Below are positions 50,401 to 62,500 of a DNA stretch of 64,000 bases, one piece after another. The DNA is taken from NCBI GenBank assembly GCA_016785225.1, contig JAFBJZ010000512.1:7539001-7603000 (forward strand), given 5' to 3'. Source of the DNA: Psettodes erumei. Its lineage: Eukaryota; Chordata; Actinopteri; Pleuronectiformes; Psettodidae. The notes beneath the pieces were generated by a model. The model searched no databases and was not told the origin of the DNA. It worked only from the letters and a program-made list of their open reading frames with translations. The first letter of the stretch is position 1. Every line of letters starts with the position of its first letter. The translations under genes and the position numbers were made by a program.

Positions 50401-52133
50401 TAAAACTTAACTCTGGGTCACAATAACCTGATTGCACAGCCTATGGGCTCCATTTTTACAGGAGAACAGTCTTGTCTGACATGCTGTATTTTTCAACTAC
50501 ATGCTATAAATATCTGTGTTTGAAAAAATTTAGAAAGTCCTTTAAAAAAAAAAAGTCCACACAGGTTAAATTGTACCATTTAACTTAATGGCCTATTTAT
50601 GTGGTTTGTGCATTTGAATAGATTAAAATAGCACACTGTTATACTGTTTTTGTAGCAAGAGGTTGAAGCAATCTCCACTTAGGGTTGGCTGCAGCATATC
50701 CCAGAGGACCCAGGGCTTGTAGAAGCATTTGATTGTGTTTCTTCTGTCCATGTCTCTGGAGCGTTTGCATCTATTCAAGCATGATAGTTTCCATAGAGTA
50801 TGCCACTTTACCTGATTCAGACATGACTGACATATGAGGCTGACTGGACCTCCATTATCGTATTCATTACCTGTGTTATTGGAAACCACTCATGCAGGGC
50901 TGAGCTTGCCACCTCACATGCAGGTGTGCCCTCTCAGAGGAATAAAGGTTCCTCATGCTACTTTTCTCGAGCCAGTGTTACTCTTGTGTAGAACTCCTCT
51001 CCTCATGACTCGTCCTATCCAAGCTGTTACTGGGTGTGCATATGGCGAGATCCCATCAGGACAAATTAAGAAGACCATGAATAAACTTGTCTGTGAAGAA
51101 TGGTGGCAAAGAATCAAGACAGACATCAGAGTAGCAACTGCAAGGCATTAAACTGAAAGAATTAGATTTAGCCCCAAATGGCAGACCTGGACCTGAAGTG
51201 TTGGTGCGAATTCTTGTGCTTTCATCAGAACTAAGATGGAGTGATCTATAGAGATATTGTGTTTTTTTCTAACTTTGATGATGAATGAAACCTGGACCCA
51301 GCCTGAAAGGTCAGGACAGAGATGGAAGCTTGTGTTCACAGCCAGAAAGGTGATAAATCGAAACCAGAAATGAACTTTTTATCCGTATAGTCAGGTGCTT
51401 TGTTTTTGATAATCTGTTGCTGTAACATCCCATACATCAACAGAAACAGATTTGACATGAGTTGGTTGACAATGGTAATCATTCAAACTGTTTGTTGAAC
51501 ATGGCATTAGAATGAGAACTGAAAAAAGTCTTCTTCAGCGTACACCTTGGACTTTTCATTTCCCTTTTCACTTGTTTGTTGTTTTCTATAATCTCATTTC
51601 TTTTTTTCATGCGCATGCATGTGCTGAGTCAACTTTTGTCTGTGATAGTTGAAGTGAAGAAATCATGTAGAACCAAACACCAGTTACGATGTCCTCTATG
51701 AATGGAGAGGTCGACTGATTGATTTGCGTAAGTGTGTAAATCCTGGTCGCCTGCAGATGGTCCTAAAATCTCCTCAGCGTGATTAGCAGCTTCCTACTGA
51801 GAATGCTAAGTAGCCCAAACAGCACACACAATCAGAGCTCAGAAAGAGGGGCTCAAGTGTGTGTGTGTGTTCATGTGTGCGTGTATGTGCGTGCATGCTG
51901 GGGTATGGTTTTAGTCTGCCCGGAGCTTTTGTCTGAAAGTCCATTCTTCTAATTGTTTGATCACTGTGATGAGATAGTGTCACTGCAGACAGGAATGTGT
52001 TTCACCTTTAACCCCTGAGAAGGAAAAGATATTTATGGAGCACCACTGATATTTCATCAGAGCAACCCAGGCGCAGTGAGGCACGGAGGAGCCCCATGAT
52101 CATCTGTATCAAAAGATATCCCTGCACAGGCAG

Positions 52134-52134
<1 letters not shown>
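38401..52134. other. Intergenic, no gene seen
   Basis: No supported coding exon occurs in this 13.7 kb. The composition is mixed AT-rich with scattered short homopolymers. Isolated octamer motifs (ATGCAAAT at 43613-43620 and 45265-45272) and a short (AT)n patch near 48873-48897 were noted. The frames at 42081-42523, 50623-50889 and 50834-51151 are unrecognised. Confidence 0.65.

Positions 52135-52202
<68 letters not shown>
52135..52202. repeat. (TG)34 microsatellite with degenerate GT-rich tail
   Basis: An uninterrupted TG tract of about 68 bp is followed to about 52250 by degenerate tgcg/tgtg/cgta units. Alternating purine-pyrimidine DNA of this length can adopt Z-form. It produces false Cys-Val and His-Thr repeat frames. 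Confidence 0.98.
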
Positions 52203-52205
<3 letters not shown>

Positions 52206-52250
52206 CCGTGTGCGTGCGTGTGTGTGCATACACGTGCGTATACGCATATC

Positions 52251-55200
52251 ACATGCTCCACCTTGGCCAATAAGAGTATCGTTGCTTTGTGCTGAACTTT
52301 TCATTTCTTGTCATTCCTTCTTGGTGAGGCTTGTCAAAGAGATGATCTTGCTTCACTGGTCACTGCATCAGTCACGCCTCAGCCCATAGTTGCTCTAGAA
52401 AATTGCCTGAGCTTTAGAATAGTTCCCAGCTTGGGGCATAGAACTGTCTGTGACCAATATCATTTTTTCCTTTACAAAATGATTTGTGTTTTTTTTCCAA
52501 TGCTGGGGTTATTCAGAAGGCCTCCAAAGCCCCTGAAACATAATCCTAGATCCTTTTATATGTATATACGACTGGCTTTGGCCTTGTCTTTATCAAACAG
52601 GAGTTCCCCTTATCTTCATATTTTAGAAAGCACAAAATCATGCACAATAGTTGCTGCAACAGTAGTGAGCAAGTCACTCTTCAACTGCAGACTGTCAGAC
52701 TTTTGATACTCTGTAAATACTGTGTAACAATAATGTAAATATGATGCAATTTTCCCTACAAATCAAGCCTTACCTATATACTACCTATTTACCAACAAAC
52801 TTTCAAATCCAACTTTAGTTATTCCTCTTCTCATACACAAGTAGGTTTTATTCATGTCTCCTGGTGGCTGTTTATACAGTTTGGACTGCTGAAATATAGT
52901 CATAGTTGGTTCTTTTGTGGTCACACAGTGGTTTTTGCACCTTATTTGTTTGGGTGTAAAGTGGTGACTAATGAGGTGTGTTTGGAGGCATGTTTTGAAT
53001 GACAAGTATGTGAGTTATATTCAGCATATTTACCTGTGCTTATTCCTGCAATAGTTGATGTGGCCAATTTGCCGACTTGAGAGTAGTGGAAATAGGCTGC
53101 AATCAAACTTGTTGGAAAACAGTTTGGGTTTTTTAAAATTAAACACTCTGCAGGTTCATTGCAACATTACAATTAATTTGCATTCATGATTTGTCCATTG
53201 AAATCCAACAGTCATGCTCCTTTTCGCTCAGATTTGCTCTCCACCAACTCCTTAGGGAAATATTCAGCTTTTTAGCTTTAAAATGCTTCACTATGTTCAC
53301 CAGGTTCCTGCTACCTATGTCTGTCTTCTGCTTGGACAGATTGAGGGGACCAACCGAGTATATGATCATTCTGTCTTGTTACTGTTAGTGAAATATTATT
53401 ATTTAAATAAATATTGTCAATAGTAGAATGAACAAAAAATTTAATGCAGGATCTTTAAATGTAAATGGCTGCTTTTATAGTGTATAGATACATTTACTGC
53501 CTATAAATAATTGAAATGTTTTTGCCACAGAGTAACTGTTCCTTTTTATGCCTTTGTTTTTCAACATCCATCAAGCGTTTCTCCAAATAAGATCATTTTA
53601 CATCTATAAACTGAAATCAAATTCCCTTGAGCCTTGACTAAGTGATCTTTTGGTACAAATAACCCTTTCAACAACACAGTCACATATTCGACCTTGCAGG
53701 CTCTGCTGACAGAGAGAGAGCGTAAAGGAATAGAGAGGCATGTCTCAGTCGTTCCACAGACAAATGAAACAGGTTTGTCTAAAAGGCTCTCGACACAAAA
53801 GAAATCTTCACCTTATCACACACACAGTATCAGCTTACACAATTGCCCTTCCATTAAGAGGCAGTCTTTTTTAAGGTGAAATGTGTTTCAGTGTTTCAAT
53901 GGGTGCAGCATTAGATACTAATACTTAAGTAAATGGTTCCCCACTGGTATGGATATAGTATTGTAAGTGAAACTGAGGGTAATTCTTAAAAATGCCCTGT
54001 GGTGTTACTCTCAAAGTGTTTACCAACAGCTTGGTCATTTCCCCGAGTGATGAATAGAGACGTGTTGAAGGATGGATGCCCCCCAGCTACACCCACACCT
54101 GACATACAGTATGATGCAAAGCGTCTGCTGATTTACGCTGCCTCTTCACCAACATATGGCTCACATCACTCACTCCCCAATGACCAGGATGGAGACCACT
54201 TCATCAAGGAGAGGGCCAGCAGCAGCACTGGTCGTGGTTAGGACCGGACAAAGTGGGGCAACGAGAGAAATTTCAAAATCAGTCGAATCAAAACAAACGC
54301 CCTCAGCACTCCCACCACCTTCTACCTCTCCACACCCCGCCACTTACTCCTCAATCACACTGCCCCGCTTGTTTGCTAAACAAAAACGGGCTTGTGAGCT
54401 CTCCATCCTGTGTCAATAAACCTGAAGAGGCAAAGCAATCAATGACAAAGACGGCATTCAATTTACGTTTAAAGCCAAGGCTAATCAGCTCATTTGCTTG
54501 GTTCAGTGTGGTATCTAAGCTCCCCACAAAGGCTGCTCGAATGTCCTCTTAATGAGCACAAAGATTGTTTTCTCATTTTACATAAGTCAGTTAACTGTGG
54601 TTGGAGGGGCTGCGCTGTACAAATGCCACTGTTTCTCATTTGTATGCGCTTGTTTGTCAGAAATGTATGCTCCCATGAAATAATGGGGCTATAAAGGACC
54701 AGAAAAGGTGCGTTTGGGAGCAAGTGAATCACAGAAGACTGAATTTATGCTCAGGTTATATTCTTGTGATTAGCAGATCATGGTAATAATGCTCAAATTA
54801 GCTTGCAAGTGGTTTGTTTAAATAAAATATTTTTTTTGTGAGGACAAGCTTCAGAGATGATACATCTTTTGTCTCAAAGGGCTCATAAAATATGGTGCAC
54901 TTTTAAATTGGTAAAAATTAAATATGAAATGGCAGTTCTCAGGTTACACATGACACCTTGATGGTGACAGGGTGGTGTTATTTTATACCTTCTTACTAAT
55001 GGAAAAACATGTCTAAATAGACCAAACAACCTCCTCTAATTAAAAATTTATTAGATTTTTCTTTTCGGATGGTTTCTAGAGACAAGCAGGATGCAGCCTT
55101 TTCCTGTATCCGCTGATGTGGAAAATGCCAGTGTTGAGGCAAACAAATTCTAATGCAGCATGCAGTGTTGTGGAAATTATATTCAGACGTGATTGATCTG

Positions 55201-58200
55201 TTTATCCTGGATTGGAGCAGGCTACATTTTAACATTATTACCTTTCCCAAAGTCAGAGTCACGCGATTTTAAATAAGCAACCATCAGTCTTATTTTACTG
55301 TTCCACATGACACCATCATGGGTGTTTGGTTTATTCAGCTGCTTACTCCTGCCTGAGTTGATGAATTCATTCATTTACCCATTCATTCAATCATTCCCCA
55401 TTCAGCGCATTCATGTACCTAACGGACCAAACTAACGGAAGTCAGATAAAACTGGGTTTGCTGTTGGTGTTCCTGGATGCGATTCCATCATCTGCCTCGC
55501 CCTTAATTAGAGCATGATAACATGTTTTTAAGCTCCGTCCCTTTCTGCCTCGTGTTCCCTGCAAAAGGGCTCATAAATAAATTGAGGAGGAACATTCACT
55601 TTTGAACTCGCTGGGCTTTGCAGAGCAAGGAGATGTGCGCACTCGATCACAGGAATGTGGAACAGGAAGTGGCTTAAAATCAATAATGACAGAGAGTGGA
55701 GATCTCCTCATCTAAACATTGCATAAGGGCGTGTAAAATATAAATATGTTAAAAATTAAACATGGATTAACATGGTTGCTGGTCTGACAGTTTGATGTAT
55801 TCTGTTGATCAATAAGCTTGCCTCTCAGTAAAAGTCATATGATGCATACGGCAGGGAAACGGAAACATTTAAACTGGTGTCAGTAGGCTCTTTATATCCA
55901 TGTTTGTGGTCCTTACACTTTACTGCTATCTAAGACAGCTCTGACTGGCTGTCAGGATCTGCTGTATGTTTAATACTAAATGAGAGGCTGAAATAATGTG
56001 CATTGACCTGGAGTACATTTATTTTATTGGTTTACGAAGAAGCTGACAATTTGAATGTTCCTGAGGTGGGACTGGTACGGTACAGGAGGGAAAGACCTTT
56101 ACCGACGCTTAAACAAACATCCAATTTGGATCAATAAGCAGAGTGGCCAGTGCCGCCTTGAGATGCTTGCCATAAATCTCAGAGGGCCACCCTCTCCCTC
56201 ATTAAATTATAAAGGATCTGTGAGCCGTGAAACACTAACAGCAGAGCATCACCGGGTCGCTAAAAATAGAGAGGCCTAAACAAAAGAGGGTTTTGTCTCC
56301 GCATCCACATATTGTTACTCAAGAATCCTTTTAACTATCCACTTCGCTCATTCCCTGAGGTCAGGAGAAAGAGGTGGCCAGAGCCTGGCATCCCGACGTA
56401 CTAGCGTGTGTTTGCAGGGTGTCGTCTGTGCGTCAACAAAACACTAACACATCCCGGTGATGTCATGATGAGAGGAGATACAGCTGTTCTGGTGGACGGG
56501 AACACTCTCTCTGAAGCGCTCAGTCTCTGCCAGGAGGTCCGAGGTGCATCTTGTTGCTCCAATTTAAATTGCAAATCCACTTAAAGTACATAAGTCAAGA
56601 GTGCTCCCAGCTAAAATGCAAGCCGTGTTGGGTCTGGAAGATTTTTAAAAAATCATGGAAGGTGCACTTAGGAGGATTACATTTTCATGTGCACTAAAAA
56701 AGAAAAAGAAGGGGGGAGAGTCCCACCACATCATCATCATCACCTCAGAAAAGGGGCAGCCCACACGGCAAATGATATTTATTCTAAAACAATATCATAC
56801 ATTTCCCCTAATGTCTTATCATAAATTTCACAACAGGCCATATGTTTTCAGTGCATTGAGAAATGGTTGTGTGGAGATTGCTGTGCTCTCGGTGATGTGA
56901 AACTAATCAGGGAGAAAGTGCAGTTTCCACGCTAGTGACTTTTCAAGGCCCCGTGGTATAAATATCAGCCATCTGTGAGGCCATCTGCATTGGGGTGCTA
57001 TATCATGCACCAAGGCCAAGCCACCAAACGCAGACAGGTTGCCTCCCATGGCACTATCTACACTGCATGCGAGACAAGTAACCTATCACAGAGTCACCAC
57101 TATCAACAATGGATGTGCCCTTGTTTCTCATGAGGTGTTGTCATCCGTTTCTGCATGTAAGTGAGGTCATCTTTTAACAGAACAATCATGAAAACCTCAG
57201 TGTTGTGTAATGCATTGTGCAGCTGCAAAAATCCACCCTGCCTCCAGATCTCATCCTTGTGTCAAAAACAACCTGCTTTAGGGGAAAAATTGAACACAGA
57301 CATAATATATGTTGGCTATCGGGTGCTTGTTTCAATCAAGTGTTTGTGTCTGGACTGTTTGCGATTGCAGGGGCAAACATGTCTGTTACATCCAACCATC
57401 CATCATTGTTTGACAGCGGATATTGCAGCTGTTTCGAATACTTTTTTGCTTTTGCACTTTACTCCACTGTGTTGTAGTTGTGAATACTGACTTCTGCACA
57501 GATGAGCTGCAGTTGAAACCATGACCTTTTTATATTCGGGTGGAAATACACAGCAAGATAGTGCAACACAAGCAAAGGAAAAAGAAAAAGTGTGTGACTA
57601 TAAACAACATTCCTGACCACACAAGACTAAAGGCTCCACACTCCACCATGTCTTATCTGCCTCCTGCAACATCTGGAATCACATTGTGAGTTTGTTAAAT
57701 CCTTTGTGTCTCCTCTGTGCACACTTACTTTGTGTCTGTGTTTGTGCAGTGAAAAAGATAGAGACAAAGACAATGGATGTGTGCATATGCCTACTTGTGC
57801 ATGAGAGAGGTTGTTTTAAGCCATCTAGTTATTAGAACGGAAAGAAAAGGACAGAAAGGAAAGAAGAGAGGACCACTTGAGGGGGAGGGAGAACACAGGA
57901 GAGAGCAGAGGGGCCACCGGCGAGTGGAAAATCCTTTTGTTATTTCTGTAGATTGTTGAGACACAGGAGAGGGGAATTCATTTGTCTCGAGGCTTGAGAG
58001 CAGCCCTCAGCATACAGCAGCATTCCCTCATTTTTCTGTTTGTTTACCTAACTCAGACCGTGCTGCTCATGTCGAATATCTTACCCCAAACCAGCCAGGG
58101 GATAAATATGATGTGGCACTTTTGAAAATATTGATAGAATAGTCATAATAGTCAGATTGTTAAACAACTGGACAAATTTTTTAAAAATGGTAAGTAAACA

Positions 58201-58900
58201 AAAAATATGCCTTCTGTTTCAAAACAGATGTTTAAACTGCCAAGTATGCATCCATATGCAAAATACATATGGCCTAGAAAAGGTTTGAATTTGAAACATA
58301 TTGCATTTTTCTTCTTGTAAATTCATACCCAGATGGACATTCAAAATATAAAAAAATAAAAAACATAAATAATTAACCTAATTATAATAGACAGGGGGCT
58401 GCATATAACATTCATATCCATTATTGATTATTCTGACAATTTTCAATGAATGAATATATGTCTTTAGTCTGGTCTATAACATTCAATGAAATAGTGACAG
58501 TGACAATCATGATTTACTAAAGCAGAGGTAGTGTCATTAGATTGCTTGCTTTGACTAATGCTCCAAAAACAATATATGTGTGGCTTACAATGACATAAGA
58601 AAAACAAAAGCAGCAAATATTTGCATTTGGAACATGCGGCTTTGCAGCAGTCTTGCTTAAAAACTCAACTGAGTGACTAATTGTTAATTGTTGTGTAATT
58701 GAATATAATCTAATATTCGGCATATTAGATTGCAAAATATCTTAATGTTGTTCCAATGTTAACATTCAAGTTATATGGTGAAATTTATTTTTAAAAAAAA
58801 AAAAACCCTTCTTCTCACTTAAAAACTTATCACAGAGTTCAAAAGACTGGCGTAAGACTGTTATTAGCAACTTGCTTGAAGGCAGATTTAGTTCCATATT
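52251..58900. other. Intergenic, no gene seen
   Basis: No coding feature is supported. AT-rich stretches alternate with moderately GC-rich ones (for example 54050-54400 and 56340-56560). The frames at 52308-52706, 54156-54552 and 57161-57490 overlap one another in several phases and resemble no known protein. Confidence 0.6.
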
Positions 58901-58959
58901 TATCAAGGAAATCAGCTCATTCGTGCCTGCAACACCTATTACAAGACACACCCTCTCAT

Positions 58960-59489
58960 CCAGCCCTGTGTGGTTTGTTGCAGGATGCCTGCGTTGTGTA
59001 AGAGAACTTCAGACTCTAGAGGTCTCCATCCTTCAGCATCCCCTCATCATCCACCTATTCGCTCTCCTCCTCCTTCTCCTTCTCCTCCTCCTCTCTGGCA
59101 TTTTGTGCAGCGGAGGAGGAAAGGAGGAGAGACTGCTGAGTGGGAGACAGAGGGGACCCTGAGACAACACGTCCCACGCCACAACCAGACAGCCGGGGAA
59201 CTTTGATTTGACGCCAAGTGTATCCTGCGATGAAAATGAAGATGGAGAGAAAGAGCCACGCTGCTTCTTCCCCTTCTTCTTCTCGGGAGGTTTAGATACG
59301 TCGGGCGTGTGCAAAATATGATGCCCTTGTACGCATATGCTCAATGAAGATTTATTTGTCTCCGATTTCGCTTCTGAATTCGCTGATGGTGCCGCGTCGT
59401 TGTGCCTGCACTGAGGTCAGCCGGATGAATGTGAAGGCAGTCTGAGCGCATTGTTTCCAGCTCCGTTGCATTTGGGATTTCCAGCCGTG
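58960..59489 (+). promoter_or_regulatory. Candidate promoter and 5' leader of a plus-strand gene
   Basis: CpG frequency rises here above the AT-rich flanks, most clearly at 59200-59490. A polypyrimidine tract of CTC/TCC units lies at about 59061-59097, followed at about 59110-59131 by a purine tract able to pair with it. Several short upstream reading frames precede the ATG at 59490, including one starting at 59426. An in-frame stop upstream (about 59418) and no intervening ATG make 59490 the first usable start in its frame. No TATA box was seen. Confidence 0.35.
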
Positions 59490-59520
59490 ATGTCTGCAAT
59501 ATTTCGCTCTTTGTTTCTGG
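59490..59520 (+). CDS. Possible first coding exon (signal-peptide-like start) ending in a splice donor
   Basis: The exon-like segment reads MSAIFRSLFL plus the first base of a Gly codon. It is followed immediately by gtaagt, a full consensus donor, at 59521. The context gccgtgATG has a G at -3. A short hydrophobic start interrupted by a phase-1 intron is typical of secreted or immunoglobulin-superfamily membrane proteins. The long non-coding stretch upstream would suit a large neural adhesion gene, but no downstream exon is visible and I cannot name it. It could also be a non-coding first exon or chance. Confidence 0.3.
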
Positions 59521-62500
59521 GTAAGTCACTTCCCATTCCCCTAAAAGATAATTAATGCATTTAACGAGCAGCGGAGCGTGTTCGTCTGTCATTTGTCACA
59601 GAAAATGTGGACGCCGACGTCTGTCGTTGTTCCATTTACAGTGCTTTCTTTGTATACATTTTTATTGTTTAACAGGTCTTTAACACATCGGACAAATTCA
59701 GCCCCGATTGAGGATGATGTCAGAATACCTATCTGTATATTTTTTTTATTTTCGTTTATTTTCTATTGTCACCCTTGCACTTTGTAATGCGCATATGTTA
59801 AGAGAAATGCAATTTATATTTCCACGTATTTGAAAAAAAGGGGGAAAAAAACGCAAGTCAACATTCACTTCCAAATCATAGGCTGCTCTGCTTGAGGGAG
59901 CTCTCAAAATATTGAAAAATTATAGGAGATAAAAGTTCACCTGACCCCTCCCTTTAAATCTGCTGTCCAGATCTAACGTACCTGTGTGTACTGACACCGG
60001 TTCTACAGAGGCAGGCTTGCTGCAGATAAACAAAGTGCTTTTTGATATTTTTTTTTTACACAGGCAAATAATTTAAAATGTAACACATGGAGACAAGACT
60101 CCAAGGGGTAAGATTTTCCGTATGCAGTCTGTTATTATTTTGCCCAATTTTAAGTGAAAATTTTGGAGGTTTTGTTTTTTCAGTTTCAAATGGGACTCCA
60201 GTTGGTTTGTTGAAAGGACTAGATGTTGCAATCCCTAGTATTTAATTAATTTAATTGAAAATATGTCATTCTTACAATTATAAATGAAAGCTTCCTTTAA
60301 TTTTCAACTATCTATCAGCAATATGCATATATTAATACTAATACTAACACTGAATATTATTGCTGGAGTTGCTGCTGCTACTACTGATAATACAGTAATA
60401 AATATGGACAACTTAAAAAGAGATTCGCACAGCTGGCTGGAGGAATGTTGAATACTACAGTGACTCCACTGTCTGGAAGTTACTCTATAGCAGGGAGAGA
60501 GTGTGTAAAAATGACGTCCAGTAATTTCCCCTAGTTGAATGTAACTGGAGAAGAAACAGAGTTTTGTAAAAGGGTGTTTACAGTCTTAAGTGTTTCTGGC
60601 TATAACTGCTTAGTGTGAAAAAAAAGTTTGGAAGCACCTAAGTTGAAGTAAGAGTGGTTAAAAGTGGTCCTATGAGGAATAATGCACCCAACACCTGGCA
60701 ACACGTCTGTTCTGGTTTGAGTCCAAACCTCATGCTGTAGTCTACTGTTCATATTGCAGTGTAGCGAGAACTGAAGACACCAGCATTTGTATTTATATTT
60801 CTCGTTTGATCAGTCTGGAGATACAGCTGCTGTTATTTGCTTTTGCTTTACACGGCTTGTGCTGCAGGCTTGCAGATGCCTAAAGAGTTGAGGTTTTTTA
60901 TCTTAAGCTCCCATTATTCAGTTACTGCTATACTGTGGTAACCTCTTTGAGGAGTATACCCTGCCCCTTGCCCAATGCATTCTGGGGAAAAACTACAGCC
61001 CCCCGTGACACTGAATAAGATTAGAAGTATTGCAAATGGAAAAACTGACTATATTCTGTTGACCGGCATACATGCTGACTTGTTAGGGGTTACACTGGTC
61101 TACCAGTGAATCCAGAGTATGTGCTCAGCGGTGATGGTCACTGATCCTGGGTTTAACTAAAGGAGCTGACTCGGCATTGGACACTGCTTACTGAGACATT
61201 TTTTGGTTTAGTTCATCAGTATTCTCTAAGCTGAACATACATATTCTGTAGATGGCAAAGCCTCACTCATGACAATGATGGTGATGATGATGATGATGAT
61301 GATGATGTTGAGGAGGAGGATGATGAAGGAAACACAACCAAATCCTAGCTGTCACAGTGAAGCCAGCAATGGTGAGGTGAAATGTTTGATCACATAACAG
61401 CAATTTATTCCCTAATAATAAATAATAAATATGATACACTTCTCCTAAAATAACCATCAGCCTGAACTGTGAGTATTAAATGACTTGTTGTTGCCATGGT
61501 GAGGCATTTCCTCCTTCCTCTGTTTATGTCACCAGATATGACTATAAAGCGATTCATGTAGCTGAAAAATCATATTGGACTGACAGTCCAGTACAGTTGC
61601 AGCCTGGGTAATGCATCTCCCATCAGAGAACAAAATATCTGCCAGTCAGTCAAAAGAGTGAGGCAATATATGTAGCTTTTCAGGCTGGGCTGCTTTGGCG
61701 TACCAGACTGAAGGACATTTTCCCAAAGTTATGGCCTGTATAAAATCAAGATCAACACTGTGGCCAAGCAAAGAGAGGAAGTGGCTGTTTTATTATAAAA
61801 GAATCAATAGTCATTAATAGGGGCTCATTTCCTTTTTATTTGGCTTTGGCCTCACAAGTCATGAGACATCCTTAATTTAATATCTGTTGGAGATGTAATA
61901 TCCACTATTCACATTACAGATAAGTAGCACAATTAATTATCACAGAGAGTGCCGTAGCTCCCTTTGGTACCTCTGCTGATACAAAGTAAGAAACAGAACA
62001 AGGTCAAATAAAATAACTCAGCAGCAGTGCGGTGCAGTGGTAGATTCGGCCAGGTAAACGAGACCAGTGATGGATTGCCTATCTGTCCTTGTGCCAGGAT
62101 TAAATGATTCCGAATGAAGGAATTTTAAAATGACTGTCCAAGAAGTAATAACATAGTGTAAGTCACTTGACAGAAATGTAATTGGAAAGAATGAGCAGCT
62201 TTGCTACGAGAGACCAAAAGACCAGCTCACACACTTGGAGCAGTCTCTTATGTTCGCTTGAGCATCAGGCTGTAAGACAACAGAGCATGAGTGATCATGG
62301 GCAAATAGTAAGGTCTTAGCATTAGTGCGTGAGTCTGTGCATGTGCGTCTGCATGCTCATACTGTACTTGAATAACAGTGAGAAGATGGCAGTGCCTATG
62401 CACACGAGCTAGTGTTAGATGTAGATAAAGAGAGCAGTGGCTCCAAACAGAAATTCTGTCCCCACTCTATATTTAGCATGTCTGCCGGGGAAGGCAGAGG

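Noticed and set aside
52008..52389. Poly Thr-His and Cys-Val frames
   Set aside because: They are translations of the TG microsatellite.
61263..61457. Poly-His frame
   Set aside because: It is a translation of the GAT trinucleotide repeat.
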